Part shown: positions 17,447 through 26,627 of the stretch, one piece after another | Numbering within the stretch: position 1 is the first letter of the stretch | How the letters are laid out: each line of letters starts with the position of its first letter | NCBI RefSeq assembly: GCF_040786285.1 | Contig: NZ_JBFMKQ010000002.1 | Span: 186,001 to 250,000, forward strand | Direction: 5' to 3' | Origin: Aquimarina sp040786285 | GTDB taxonomy: Bacteria > Bacteroidota > Bacteroidia > Flavobacteriales > Flavobacteriaceae | DNA length: 64,000 bases | Notes under the pieces: generated by a model | What the model saw: the letters and a program-made list of their open reading frames with translations, nothing else | Database searches by the model: none | What the model was told of the DNA's origin: nothing | Made by a program: the position numbers and the translations under genes

Positions 17447-20400
17447 GTTCTTTTTCAATTTACGTGTATATAAAAGTAGGCTTAATACTAGTATTCCCAG
17501 AATAAATAATCCTATTACCCAATATAAATTAGCATTACTTTTAAATTGAATTGGTGAAGGATCTCCAACCAAATAAAACCCACCCCAATAAACCGGGGCC
17601 GCAAGGAAGTTATCTGAGTCTTTTAAGTATTTAAGTTTAGCTTGTTGTAAGGCTTTACTTTTGTTCATTCCTTTTTTAAGATTAATATAAAAATACTCCA
17701 TTAGTTTTGGTGTAGTTTCATCATACACTTCCCAACCTGTAAGCAATAAACTTTTAGTTCCTGCATATTGAAAAGCGTTACCTAAACTCATAATTCCTTC
17801 GCCTTTTGCGATTTTACCCGAACCAGTATTGCAAGCACTAAGTACAGTTAATTCGGCAGGAATATCTAAAGCAAACAATTCATGACTATACAAGATGTTA
17901 TCTTCTATAGAATCTTTACTTTTTGTAAAATAAAGTTTAGAGTTTTCAGGATGTTTATGATCTACCTCTCCATGTAAAGCGAGGTGAATTATATTGTATC
18001 GGTTAGCGTTCTGTTTGAAGTTAGTTTCAATGGCTTGATTCCCATAGTAGTATTCACCATCAATAATATTGGCGATGGCATTGATTTCTTTACGAGTGCC
18101 GGGAAGATCTATATTGCTGTTTCTTAATGTCGCAAGTGATAGGGTTTGTCCTTTAGAGATGTTTATAGAATCTGAAAAAGAAAAAGCTAAGCACTCTTTT
18201 AAAAGTTCTGATTTTTTTGTGTCATCTTTTGGCGGTTTAAATAAAAGCGTAGCTGAATTAGCATAGCTTATGGCATGCTTTTTAAGAAGAAAAGGTAGGT
18301 TTTTAATCGATTTTGAAGAGGTGTTTTTGGTAAGTAATAATTCAAAATTAAGATGCCATAAAGCGCCATCAGGAACGATAATAAGTTCATCTCCTGTTAA
18401 TTGATTTTCAATAGGAGCGATAAGTTGTTCATAAAGGGCATAAGATTTCTTTTGAAAACCTACCTTTTGTTTGGCAACAATAGCTTGATTAAGTTGCTCA
18501 ATTTGTTGGGTTAGTCCAGGAGTTTTTAGCTTCTTTATAGTGATGTCGTTTTTTGAGATGGTAAAGGCGTAGGTAATACTGTCTGAAGTGAAAAACTCAA
18601 GTAAGGTTGTGTTTTTAGAAAGCTGTTGTTGAATTTCTGATATAGAGATAACATCATTTTGATGTTTAAGGCGATAGTATTTTGGATAGTCTTTTTCGAG
18701 TACCAAAAATAGAGAGTCTTGTTTCTTGTTAATTTCAAAAAGCTCATTTTCATATTCCCTAATTTTTATGGTGTCTGTCTTACTGTAAGACCACTCATCA
18801 ACTATTTGAGATTGAAAAAAAGCTCGATTGGTTTTTAACTTTTTTTCCAATTCCAATAATTTTACAGGAATCCTTGCGATTTTTTTTGCCTTAGAATCAA
18901 TAAGGAGTTCGTTTAGAGTATTGGCTCTACTTTTTTCAGCATAAAGAAATGCCTTTTTCTGGTCTAAAGCATCTTTTGCTAGCAAAAGAGTTTCTATAAA
19001 ATCAGTATATATTTCTTTTGAGCGTTTTGCAAAAGTCACTTTGTCCAGGTGATTTTGATAAGATTGTCGTGTCTTATCAATTAGAATACCTGCATTTTTA
19101 TAGGTGGCTATACTGTTATCAAAGTATTCCTTTTCTTGAGTTTCTTTATATAAAGATTGTAGTGTGTTTGCTTTACAATGAAGGGTCTCTAATAACGCAT
19201 TGCGGTCTATATATTTATTCAGGTTGAATGTGGCTTCTGAAGTATTGATGAATTTCTTTTTGGTATTAATTGACAATGCTTGGTCTAAATGTTTTAAGGC
19301 TTCTTCATATTTTCCTAGCTTGCTATAAATTGCCGCAATACTATTATAAGAACTAATAGCTTCAATCTGTTGTTCACCATGAGCGTTTTGGATTGCTTTT
19401 AAGCCTTTTCGAGCATAATATAATGCTTTTGTGTACATTGCTTTCTCAAAATAAACTTGCCCAATTCCTATATATGACCATGGGATATCAGGGCTATCTT
19501 TTTTTATAACACTCTGATCTATGGTTAAGCTTTTTTTATAATATTCCATAGCGATATCATACTCTTTGATTTGGGTATTAAGGTTACCGAAATGTTGATA
19601 TATATTGACCACCTCACTAGTGTTTTCTCCATTTAAAGTTCTGGTCATTTGCAAAGCTTGATTGTAATATTCTTTCGCTTTCTCAAAGTCACCTTTGTTG
19701 TAGTAACCCAGACCAATATTGAGATAACCTATTGGTATTTCGTGGTGTTCATTGCCATAAAGCTGAAACTGTAATTCCAAACTTTTTTTGTGGTAGTTTA
19801 AAGATTTATCGTATTCTCCTTTATCGTCCCATAATAAGCCTAAATTGGTATATGCCCCGATTATTCCGTACAGATTATTTTCATTAATACATATTTTCAA
19901 AGCTTTTTCGTAATAATCCAAGGCTTTATCATATTCTTTAAGGGTGTAGTAGATTCCACCTACATTGATATAACCGTATCCTATTTGGAGAGGATTTTCT
20001 TCAGGGGTTTTAAGGCTTATAGATAAATCTTTCTTATAGTATTCTAGCGCTTTTCTGTATTTCCCAAGATCATCGTAGATTACTCCAATGTTATTATATG
20101 AGGTACCTGTTTTAGGATGATCCGGACCATAAAACTTTAAATAAATAGCAAGAGCTTTTTCTAAATATTCCAGTGACTCTTGAAGATCATCTTTTTTTAA
20201 GTAAAAAACACCCAAATTATTGTAAGAATGTCCAATTTCAGGATGGTTTTTGGGTAATATTTGTTGTTTTATGGTTAAGGCCTTTTTGTAATTTTCAAAA
20301 ACTTTGTCATACTCCGTTGTATTTTCATAATAATTCCCAAGGTTATCATAAGCATTAGCTTCTTCTATACTGTTTTTGTTAAGGTGAAGGGTAGCCGTTT

Positions 20401-20710
20401 TTAAGGCGCTTTGGGCATGATATAAAGCTTTTTTTAAATCGGAAGTTCTCCAGTAACACGATGATAGGTCACTATGGCAATTCGATACCATTTTCCAGTT
20501 TTTAGCTTTTTTGTAGGTTGGTAGAGCAATTTTCAGGAACGTAATAGAGGGTTTATACTTACCTGCCTCTAAAAGAGAATCTGCCATCTTGTAATTTTGG
20601 TAAGCTACCAATGTATCAATGGTTTGTTGTGCACTTGTAGATTCCCACAAAAATAGTAATAAAAAGGTTGCTACTACTTTTGCTAACATACTATTTAAGA
20701 TTGGCTTCAT
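17441..20710 (-). CDS. Exported TPR-CHAT protease-like protein, membrane anchored (distal copy)
   Basis: A 1089-residue protein with a signal peptide (VVATFLLLFLWESTSAQQ) and about 10-12 tetratricopeptide repeats between residues about 40 and 500 (NNLGVFYLKKDDLQESLEYLEKAL and like units, several in the kinesin-light-chain style). A helical linker and the C-terminal CHAT caspase-like domain follow. The catalytic pair is His913 in HLALHGE and Cys960 in SACNTGSG. A C-terminal span (VIGLFILGILVLSLLLYT) followed by basic residues suggests the TPR and CHAT parts face the periplasm. The substrate is unknown. It is a paralogue of the next gene. Its last codons overlap repeat R1. Confidence 0.9.
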   Translation of the reverse strand: MKPILNSMLAKVVATFLLLFLWESTSAQQTIDTLVAYQNYKMADSLLEAGKYKPSITFLKIALPTYKKAKNWKMVSNCHSDLSSCYWRTSDLKKALYHAQSALKTATLHLNKNSIEEANAYDNLGNYYENTTEYDKVFENYKKALTIKQQILPKNHPEIGHSYNNLGVFYLKKDDLQESLEYLEKALAIYLKFYGPDHPKTGTSYNNIGVIYDDLGKYRKALEYYKKDLSISLKTPEENPLQIGYGYINVGGIYYTLKEYDKALDYYEKALKICINENNLYGIIGAYTNLGLLWDDKGEYDKSLNYHKKSLELQFQLYGNEHHEIPIGYLNIGLGYYNKGDFEKAKEYYNQALQMTRTLNGENTSEVVNIYQHFGNLNTQIKEYDIAMEYYKKSLTIDQSVIKKDSPDIPWSYIGIGQVYFEKAMYTKALYYARKGLKAIQNAHGEQQIEAISSYNSIAAIYSKLGKYEEALKHLDQALSINTKKKFINTSEATFNLNKYIDRNALLETLHCKANTLQSLYKETQEKEYFDNSIATYKNAGILIDKTRQSYQNHLDKVTFAKRSKEIYTDFIETLLLAKDALDQKKAFLYAEKSRANTLNELLIDSKAKKIARIPVKLLELEKKLKTNRAFFQSQIVDEWSYSKTDTIKIREYENELFEINKKQDSLFLVLEKDYPKYYRLKHQNDVISISEIQQQLSKNTTLLEFFTSDSITYAFTISKNDITIKKLKTPGLTQQIEQLNQAIVAKQKVGFQKKSYALYEQLIAPIENQLTGDELIIVPDGALWHLNFELLLTKNTSSKSIKNLPFLLKKHAISYANSATLLFKPPKDDTKKSELLKECLAFSFSDSINISKGQTLSLATLRNSNIDLPGTRKEINAIANIIDGEYYYGNQAIETNFKQNANRYNIIHLALHGEVDHKHPENSKLYFTKSKDSIEDNILYSHELFALDIPAELTVLSACNTGSGKIAKGEGIMSLGNAFQYAGTKSLLLTGWEVYDETTPKLMEYFYINLKKGMNKSKALQQAKLKYLKDSDNFLAAPVYWGGFYLVGDPSPIQFKSNANLYWVIGLFILGILVLSLLLYTRKLKKNH

Positions 20711-20764
20711 TCTTTAGTGTAATTGGTACAACGATAACTTGTGTATAGGATCTTTTCTTACCGG

Positions 20765-20772
20765 CAAAGGTA
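20765..20772 (-). promoter_or_regulatory. Probable -7 element for the distal CHAT gene
   Basis: Minus-strand TACCTTTG matches TAnnTTTG exactly, 55 bases upstream of the start at 20710. This suggests the distal CHAT gene has its own promoter. No clear -33 element is seen. Confidence 0.4.
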
Positions 20773-20818
20773 TTAAAAAGCAGAATACTAATTGTTTATG
20801 GTTTGGAGATAAGTGTGG

Positions 20819-20880
20819 TCAAGGTTTACAACAAACCGGTAAGATTTCTCCTGGTGCTAGACAGTATTTTACTAATTCTT
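20819..20880 (-). repeat. Methyltransferase-tail repeat, copy R2 (frame preserved)
   Basis: In the methyltransferase frame this copy still reads KYCLAPGEILPVCCKP followed by TGA at the position of the true stop. Compared with the real gene, the 13 codons of KYCLAPGEILPVC differ by five synonymous changes and none that alter the protein. It overlaps the last codons of the CHAT gene ending at 20872, in another frame. Confidence 0.8.
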
Positions 20881-23800
20881 TTTCCATTTACGCGTATATA
20901 TAAGTAGACTTAATACTAGTATTCCCAGAATAAATAATCCTATTGTCCAATATAAATTAGCATTACTTTTAAATTGAATAGGCGAAGCATCTCCAACCAA
21001 ATAAAATCCGCCCCAGTAAAAAGGCGCAGAAAGAAAACTGTCAGCAGTATTAATGTATTTTAGTTTTGCTTGTTGCAAAGCTTTGCTTTTAGTCATTCCT
21101 TTTTTAAGATTTGTATAGAAATAGGTCATCAGTTCAGGTGTTGTTCGATCTGATATTTCCCAACTGGTAAGTAACAAACTTTTGGTTCCAGCATATTGAA
21201 AAGCATTACCTAAACTCATAATACCTTCTCCTTTTGCTATTTTTCCAGATCCTGTATTACATGCGCTTAGTACTGTGAGTTCTGCAGGGATATCCAAGGC
21301 AAAAAGTTCATGGCTGTATAGATAATTATCCTCTATTGAGTCTTGAATTTTATTAAATAAAAGTTTAGAATTCTCTGGATGTTCATTGTCTAACTCCCCA
21401 TGTAGAGCTAAATGAAGAATGTTATATTGAGATGCATTTTTTTTAAAATTGGCTTCTATCGCCTGAGATCCAAAATAATATTGTCCATCTATAATCTCTG
21501 AGATTGCTTTGATTTCTTTACGGGTTCCAGGTAGGTCGTCAGCCAAATTTCTTAGAGTTGAGAGCCTAAGTGCATTTGTAGCTGTCATAGCTGTACTATC
21601 TGAAAAAGAAAAAGCAAGACATTCTTCTGCTATTTTTGATTCCTGTTGTTTGCTTTTGAAAGAAGTATACAAAAGATGAGCAGAATTAGCATAAGATATT
21701 GCATAATCTTTTAGTAAATAAGAAAACTCTTTCGCATTGTCAGTCGTATCATTTTGACTAAGCAATAGATCAAAATTAAGATGCCAAAGAGATCCATCTG
21801 GTATAATTATCAACTGGTTTCCAATAAATTTATTAGAGATTGGTGCTATAAGTTCTTTGTACAACAGATAAGCTAATCTTTTGTATTCCTTTGTATTTGT
21901 TAAGGTGATTGCATTATGTAATTGCTGTGTTTTTTTAGCTAACTGAGGGATTTGTAACTTATTTACAGTGATGGCAATTTTTGAAATAGTAAAAGCATAG
22001 GTAATGCTATCAGTTGTAAAAAACTCTATCATTGTAGTGTGTTTATCAAGTTTTTCTTGAATTTCTGCAACCGATATGATATTGTTTTTATGTTTTAATT
22101 GATGATACTTGGGATTGTTTTTTTCTATAATTTGATTTACAGAGTCTTGTCTTCTGCCTATATCAAATAATTTGTTTTCATATTTTAGGATTTTTATAGT
22201 ATCCAAAGGTTGCTTAAATTGTTCTTCACTTATTTTAGATTGGTAAAAGGCACGATTGGTTTTTAGGTCCTTCTCTAATGTAATAATGTCGGTAGAAAAT
22301 TCAGAAAAGTTTTTGGCATTGGATTGTATTAATAGTTCTTTTAATGTATTGGATTTATTTTTCTCGGCATAGTAAAAAGCTTTGTTAAGAAATTTATCGT
22401 CTTGCGTTGTTTTATGCATTAAAAGATTTGTATTTATAGCATCACTATAAATTTCCTGACTTTCTTTTGCAAATATTATTTTGTCCTCATAATAATCTAT
22501 TGTTTGCCGCATTATATTGATTAAAGAATCTGCATATTGATATGTTGTAATTGCTGTTGTAAGATCATTCTGATTTTTACTATCCTGATATTTACTAATT
22601 AATGTTCTTGCTTTTAGTTTATGAGTGCTTAAAAGCAAATTTAAATCTTTATATCGGTTAGGATCTAAAGTGTTTTTTTTAACAGTACCTGCATTAGTCT
22701 TTAAATTTGCTAATAAGGCTTTTTTGTAATGAAACAAAGCCTTGTTATAAGCTTTTTTCTTTTCAAAAACTTCTCCAGTAGAATTATAGTTTAACACAAG
22801 ATTAGAATCATGATAGGTCATCTTTAATCTTATATCCAAGGATTTTGTATAATATGTTAACGCTTTGTTATATTGTTTTTGTAATAGATAAACTTGGCCT
22901 ATGTCATTATACAAGTTTGCAATATTAAAATCGACTACATCAATAGTGTTAGTTTCAATTGTTAAGGCTTTTTCATAATACTCTAATGCTTTGTGATATT
23001 GTTTTTGGGCTTGGTAAACATTTCCAAATCTAATATATGTGTCTGTAATTTCTGGATGATTATTCCCAAAAGCATTGATATATATTGCTAACCCTTTTTC
23101 GAAATAATTTAATGCATCGCTGTTTAATCCTTTTTTATGAAGAATTTCTCCAACTTGTCCATAAGATTGAGCAACATCAATATGATCTTTCCCTAGTATG
23201 TTGATCCTGGTAGCTAGTGCTTTTTTTGCATATTGCAGTGCTTTATCATAATTTCCAGTTCGTTTATAAAGAGTTCCAGTATTTATGTAATGATTAATTG
23301 CTTGAATACTATTCTCTCCAGAAGATTTAACCTCTATAGCAAAACTTTTTTCATAATAATATAAGGCTTTTTCATAATTACCTTCTACATGATTAGCAAG
23401 CCCCATATTACCATAGGCATAACCAACTTCTATATGATTTTTTCCTAAGGTATTGATTCGAATGTTTAAGACCTTTTCTGAATAATATCGAAATTTATCA
23501 TATTCACTTATAGCATAATAAATTCTGCTAATATTTACATAAGACTCTGCAATTTGTATTTGGCTTTTCCCATTGCGTATTTCTAAAGATAAAACTTCTT
23601 TAAAATATTTTAATGCTTTATTATACATGGCCTTTTTCAGGTAAAGGTGCCCTAGGTGATAATATGACCTTTTAAAGCTATAATCGTTTTTGGGAAGTGT
23701 TTTTTTTCTAATAGATAGTGCTTTTTCAAACTTTTGCTGTGCAGTATCGTAATCAGAAACGATAAACATATAATAGCGTCCTATATTATCGTATGCAGTA

Positions 23801-24153
23801 GCTTCTTCTTTATTACTTTTAGGGATGGATGTGGTACTGATTCTTAGAGCTTTTTGTGCATTTGATAGGGCTTTTTTATATTCTGAAGTTGAAAATTGAG
23901 CATAGGATATACTATTGTAACCAAATGCAACTTTTTCCCAAACACGAGCTTTTTGATATATAACTATCGCTTTTTTATAGTCTTCGATAGCTTCAAAGTA
24001 TTTTCCCAGACTATAAATTGAATCTCCCTTTTTGTAGTATTGAGATGCTAATATCGTATCTTTTATTGTTTGAGCTTGTAGGGGATTAAATAGTAAAATC
24101 AATGATATTGTAATTATTGTTTTTACTGATAGAAGATTTGTATGTAGTTGCAT
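20872..24153 (-). CDS. Exported TPR-CHAT protease-like protein, membrane anchored (proximal copy)
   Basis: A 1093-residue paralogue of the preceding entry with the same plan: signal peptide (TIISLILLFNPLQAQ), tandem TPRs through about residue 480, a helical linker, a CHAT domain with His918 in HLALHGE and Cys965 in SACNTGSG, and a C-terminal span (TIGLFILGILVLSLLIYT). The CHAT and anchor regions are far more alike between the two copies than the TPR regions. This suggests the sensor half diversified after duplication while the catalytic half was kept. CHAT proteases of other bacteria act in regulated proteolysis and defence; no partner can be named here. Confidence 0.9.
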   Translation of the reverse strand: MQLHTNLLSVKTIITISLILLFNPLQAQTIKDTILASQYYKKGDSIYSLGKYFEAIEDYKKAIVIYQKARVWEKVAFGYNSISYAQFSTSEYKKALSNAQKALRISTTSIPKSNKEEATAYDNIGRYYMFIVSDYDTAQQKFEKALSIRKKTLPKNDYSFKRSYYHLGHLYLKKAMYNKALKYFKEVLSLEIRNGKSQIQIAESYVNISRIYYAISEYDKFRYYSEKVLNIRINTLGKNHIEVGYAYGNMGLANHVEGNYEKALYYYEKSFAIEVKSSGENSIQAINHYINTGTLYKRTGNYDKALQYAKKALATRINILGKDHIDVAQSYGQVGEILHKKGLNSDALNYFEKGLAIYINAFGNNHPEITDTYIRFGNVYQAQKQYHKALEYYEKALTIETNTIDVVDFNIANLYNDIGQVYLLQKQYNKALTYYTKSLDIRLKMTYHDSNLVLNYNSTGEVFEKKKAYNKALFHYKKALLANLKTNAGTVKKNTLDPNRYKDLNLLLSTHKLKARTLISKYQDSKNQNDLTTAITTYQYADSLINIMRQTIDYYEDKIIFAKESQEIYSDAINTNLLMHKTTQDDKFLNKAFYYAEKNKSNTLKELLIQSNAKNFSEFSTDIITLEKDLKTNRAFYQSKISEEQFKQPLDTIKILKYENKLFDIGRRQDSVNQIIEKNNPKYHQLKHKNNIISVAEIQEKLDKHTTMIEFFTTDSITYAFTISKIAITVNKLQIPQLAKKTQQLHNAITLTNTKEYKRLAYLLYKELIAPISNKFIGNQLIIIPDGSLWHLNFDLLLSQNDTTDNAKEFSYLLKDYAISYANSAHLLYTSFKSKQQESKIAEECLAFSFSDSTAMTATNALRLSTLRNLADDLPGTRKEIKAISEIIDGQYYFGSQAIEANFKKNASQYNILHLALHGELDNEHPENSKLLFNKIQDSIEDNYLYSHELFALDIPAELTVLSACNTGSGKIAKGEGIMSLGNAFQYAGTKSLLLTSWEISDRTTPELMTYFYTNLKKGMTKSKALQQAKLKYINTADSFLSAPFYWGGFYLVGDASPIQFKSNANLYWTIGLFILGILVLSLLIYTRKWKKN

Positions 24154-24284
24154 TATTTAACTAGATAAATAGTTGTAAAATTTTTATTAAAAATACTAAC
24201 AAAGAAACTAAAAAAGATAAGGTAATACTAAAATTAACTGTTATAGGTACTTTTGTAAATTTAAAATAAGATAAAAAAGAGCAA

Positions 24285-24346
24285 TCAAGGTTTATAACAA
24301 ACTGGTAAGATTTCTCCGGGAGCGAGACAATATTTTGTTACTTCTT
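24285..24346 (-). repeat. Methyltransferase-tail repeat, copy R3 (the intact gene end)
   Basis: This is the genuine 3' end of the methyltransferase gene (KYCLAPGEILPVCYKP and stop), the likely source of R1 and R2. Spacing between successive copies is about 3.43 and 3.47 kb, each holding one CHAT gene. Confidence 0.8.
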
Positions 24347-25052
24347 CTTCCTTTAGTGTATTCGTGTAATCGACTTCTTCAACTTTAAAACCTATTGATC
24401 TTAGCTTTTCGAAATAATCTCTACCATATACTCTTACATGATCGTATTGCCCAAAAATCTTTGCCCGTTCAGCACGGTCGGTAATCGAATCATCTTCAAA
24501 AGTGGTTTCACGATTTAGGTCCTGTGGAATCTGTAAAATTGCCATTCCGCCAGGTTTTAAGACTCTAAATAGCTCTTGCATAGCCTTAGTATCGTCTGGG
24601 ATATGTTCTAGCACATGGTTACAAAAAATGATATCGTATTGATCATCTTCAAATGGGAGGTTACAGATATCTGCTTTTACATCTGCCAAAGGCGAATTAA
24701 GATCTGTAGTCGTGTAATCGAGATGTTTTAGCTTTCTAAATCGTTTATAAAAAGCCTGCTCTGGGGCAAAGTGCAATACCTTTGCGGGGGTTATAAAAAA
24801 ATTAGTTTCCCCTTTTAGATATAACCAAAGTAATCGATGTCGTTCTAGGGATAGAGTAGAAGGTGACAATACATTGTCTCTTTGTTGACCATATCCATAA
24901 GGTAAGAATTTAGAAAAACTTTTTCCGTCTATGGGGTCTGTATAGGTGTTTCCTCTTAAAAACAGAGAAATAATAGGTCTGGCTACATAACTCAATCGAA
25001 TTAATAATGGCCTGGGAATGGTGTTTAATATAAATTTAAAAAGTTTTTTCAT
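24285..25052 (-). CDS. Class I SAM-dependent methyltransferase
   Basis: A 255-residue protein with a Rossmann methyltransferase core: KVLHFAPEQAFYKRF (motif I region), DYTTTDLNSPLADVKADI, FDIIFCNHVLEHIPDD-like motif IV, and FRVLKPGGMAILQIPQ. The N-terminus has a basic amphipathic stretch (PRPLLIRLSYVARPIISLFL) that may associate with the membrane. The substrate is unknown. It follows map by 36 bases and is probably co-transcribed with it. Its last 50 bases recur after each downstream CHAT gene. Confidence 0.85.
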   Translation of the reverse strand: MKKLFKFILNTIPRPLLIRLSYVARPIISLFLRGNTYTDPIDGKSFSKFLPYGYGQQRDNVLSPSTLSLERHRLLWLYLKGETNFFITPAKVLHFAPEQAFYKRFRKLKHLDYTTTDLNSPLADVKADICNLPFEDDQYDIIFCNHVLEHIPDDTKAMQELFRVLKPGGMAILQIPQDLNRETTFEDDSITDRAERAKIFGQYDHVRVYGRDYFEKLRSIGFKVEEVDYTNTLKEEEVTKYCLAPGEILPVCYKP

Positions 25053-25088
25053 GATCTGAAGTTACACGAGGTATTCTATGACAAATCA

Positions 25089-25907
25089 CTAAACCGTTAA
25101 TGCTTCTTGTCTAAACGCATCTTCTTCATCAGATTCGATACCCAGAGCCTGGTAGATATATTTAAAAGTAGAAAGAATCTCTGGTTTACCATCTACAATA
25201 GCTACATCGTGTTCAAAATGTGCACTAGGTTTACCATCGGCAGTAAGAATGGTCCATCCATCACGCAATTGTTTGATGCGATGCGTGCCCATATTAGTCA
25301 TAGGTTCTATAGCAACGACCATACCTTCGATAAGTTTTTTTCCTCTACCGCGACGTCCATAATTAGGCATTTCTGGATCTTCATGCATTTTACGACCTAA
25401 ACCATGACCAACAAGTTCTCTAACAACTCCATAGCCTGCTTCTTCAGTAAATTTCTGGATAGCATAGCCCACATCACCAACTCGTTTTCCAACTTTTAAT
25501 TCAGCGATACCTACATATAAGGACTCTTTGGTAATACGAAGTAAACGTTCTACTTCTTCAGATACTTCTCCTACTGGAAAAGTATACGCATGGTCCCCGT
25601 AAAATTCATTTTTGATAGCACCACAATCAATAGATATAATGTCGCCTTCTTCTAATGGAGTATTATTAGGGATCCCATGAACCACTTGTGCGTTAGGGCT
25701 CATGCATAATGTGTTTGGAAAATCATACAGTCCTAAAAATCCTGGGATAGCACCATGATCTCTTATAAATTCTTCAGCAAGTTTATCTAAATGTAAGGTA
25801 GTAACTCCTGGCTTAACCTCAGAAGCTAACATTCCTAAAGTTTTGGAAACAACTAATGCACTTTCTCGCATCAATTCTATTTCTTCACGTGTCTTTACAA
25901 TGATCAT
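25089..25907 (-). CDS. map: Methionine aminopeptidase, type I
   Basis: Removes the initiator Met from nascent proteins. The five metal ligands are all visible: Asp94, Asp105, His168, Glu201 and Glu232, with the substrate His77 in VVHG. The 272-residue length is type I without a zinc-finger extension. The motifs CMSPNAQVVHGIP, HGLGRKMHEDPEMPNYG and HFEHDVAIVDG confirm it. The C-terminus has an extra tail of about 20 acidic residues. Confidence 0.96.
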   Translation of the reverse strand: MIIVKTREEIELMRESALVVSKTLGMLASEVKPGVTTLHLDKLAEEFIRDHGAIPGFLGLYDFPNTLCMSPNAQVVHGIPNNTPLEEGDIISIDCGAIKNEFYGDHAYTFPVGEVSEEVERLLRITKESLYVGIAELKVGKRVGDVGYAIQKFTEEAGYGVVRELVGHGLGRKMHEDPEMPNYGRRGRGKKLIEGMVVAIEPMTNMGTHRIKQLRDGWTILTADGKPSAHFEHDVAIVDGKPEILSTFKYIYQALGIESDEEDAFRQEALTV

Positions 25908-25929
25908 AAAATCCTAATTATAAGGTTGG

Positions 25930-25937
25930 CAAATTTA
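25930..25937 (-). promoter_or_regulatory. Probable -7 element of the map promoter
   Basis: Minus-strand TAAATTTG matches TAnnTTTG exactly, 23 bases upstream of the map start. Confidence 0.45.
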
Positions 25938-25960
25938 CAAAGAATATTAAGATATATAAT

Positions 25961-26548
25961 TTAATCCTCGTACGAATGTTTGTACAGTGTTCCTGATATA
26001 ATAGCGAGCATATCTTTTTCGAGAGTTTCTCTGGCAAATTCAACATAACGGCCTATTTCTTTCCCATCCTTGTAGAATATAAATGTAGGTACATGTTTAA
26101 TATCTAAGCCTTTTTCGAACCTTTCGGGAGTTTTTTTTGCTCTGCTTACTGTTATTAACTCAAGGTTTTGATATTCGAATTTTGCATCATCCAGAATCTT
26201 ATAAAAAGCAGGAGTTTCTCTTTTGCTATCTGCGCACCAGGTACCCATAAAAGCTTTGATTGATACATTTTTAAGATATGGCGATATTTTTTCTACAGTT
26301 TCTGTATCTACTATATACTCTTTATAGTTTGAATTAAACCAGCTTCCAAACGGTTCTTGTTCTAAAGTCTTTCTGTCATGTTTTCCTACCAAAATATCGG
26401 GTTTTGACTGTTCTATTTCACCATTTGAGTCCTTTTCTTGAGCTTCATTATTAGTTTTTTCTGTAGAACCATCAGTGTTTACAGTGAACGAAGCACTTAT
26501 AAAGGCATTTAATAACAAAGAAACAAAAATTAAAAGTACTTTTTTCAT
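25961..26548 (-). CDS. Exported thioredoxin-fold protein with a CxxS active site
   Basis: A signal peptide (KVLLIFVSLLLNAFISASF) precedes a low-complexity acidic linker and a thioredoxin domain (about residues 75-190). The active-site segment is TWCADSKRETPAF, so the second Cys of CxxC is replaced by Ser. The cis-Pro loop is present (HVPTFIFYKDGKEIGRYVE). A CxxS site can support monothiol isomerase or trapping chemistry but not ordinary dithiol oxidation. It lies downstream of gpmI by 79 bases on the same strand. Confidence 0.82.
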   Translation of the reverse strand: MKKVLLIFVSLLLNAFISASFTVNTDGSTEKTNNEAQEKDSNGEIEQSKPDILVGKHDRKTLEQEPFGSWFNSNYKEYIVDTETVEKISPYLKNVSIKAFMGTWCADSKRETPAFYKILDDAKFEYQNLELITVSRAKKTPERFEKGLDIKHVPTFIFYKDGKEIGRYVEFARETLEKDMLAIISGTLYKHSYED

Positions 26549-26627
26549 TGCAGTAAAAGATAGCTTTTAAACGAATATAGTACAAAGACTAAGCCAACTG
26601 TAGTACTTTAAAAGTAGTTTAACAAAA

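Noticed and set aside
17441..24153. Type III-E CRISPR TPR-CHAT (Craspase) locus
   Set aside because: No Cas7-11 or array is nearby and these proteins are exported and membrane anchored.
17129..24346. Insertion sequence or transposon carrying the CHAT genes
   Set aside because: No transposase, terminal inverted repeats or target duplications are seen. The only flanking repeats are the methyltransferase-tail copies.
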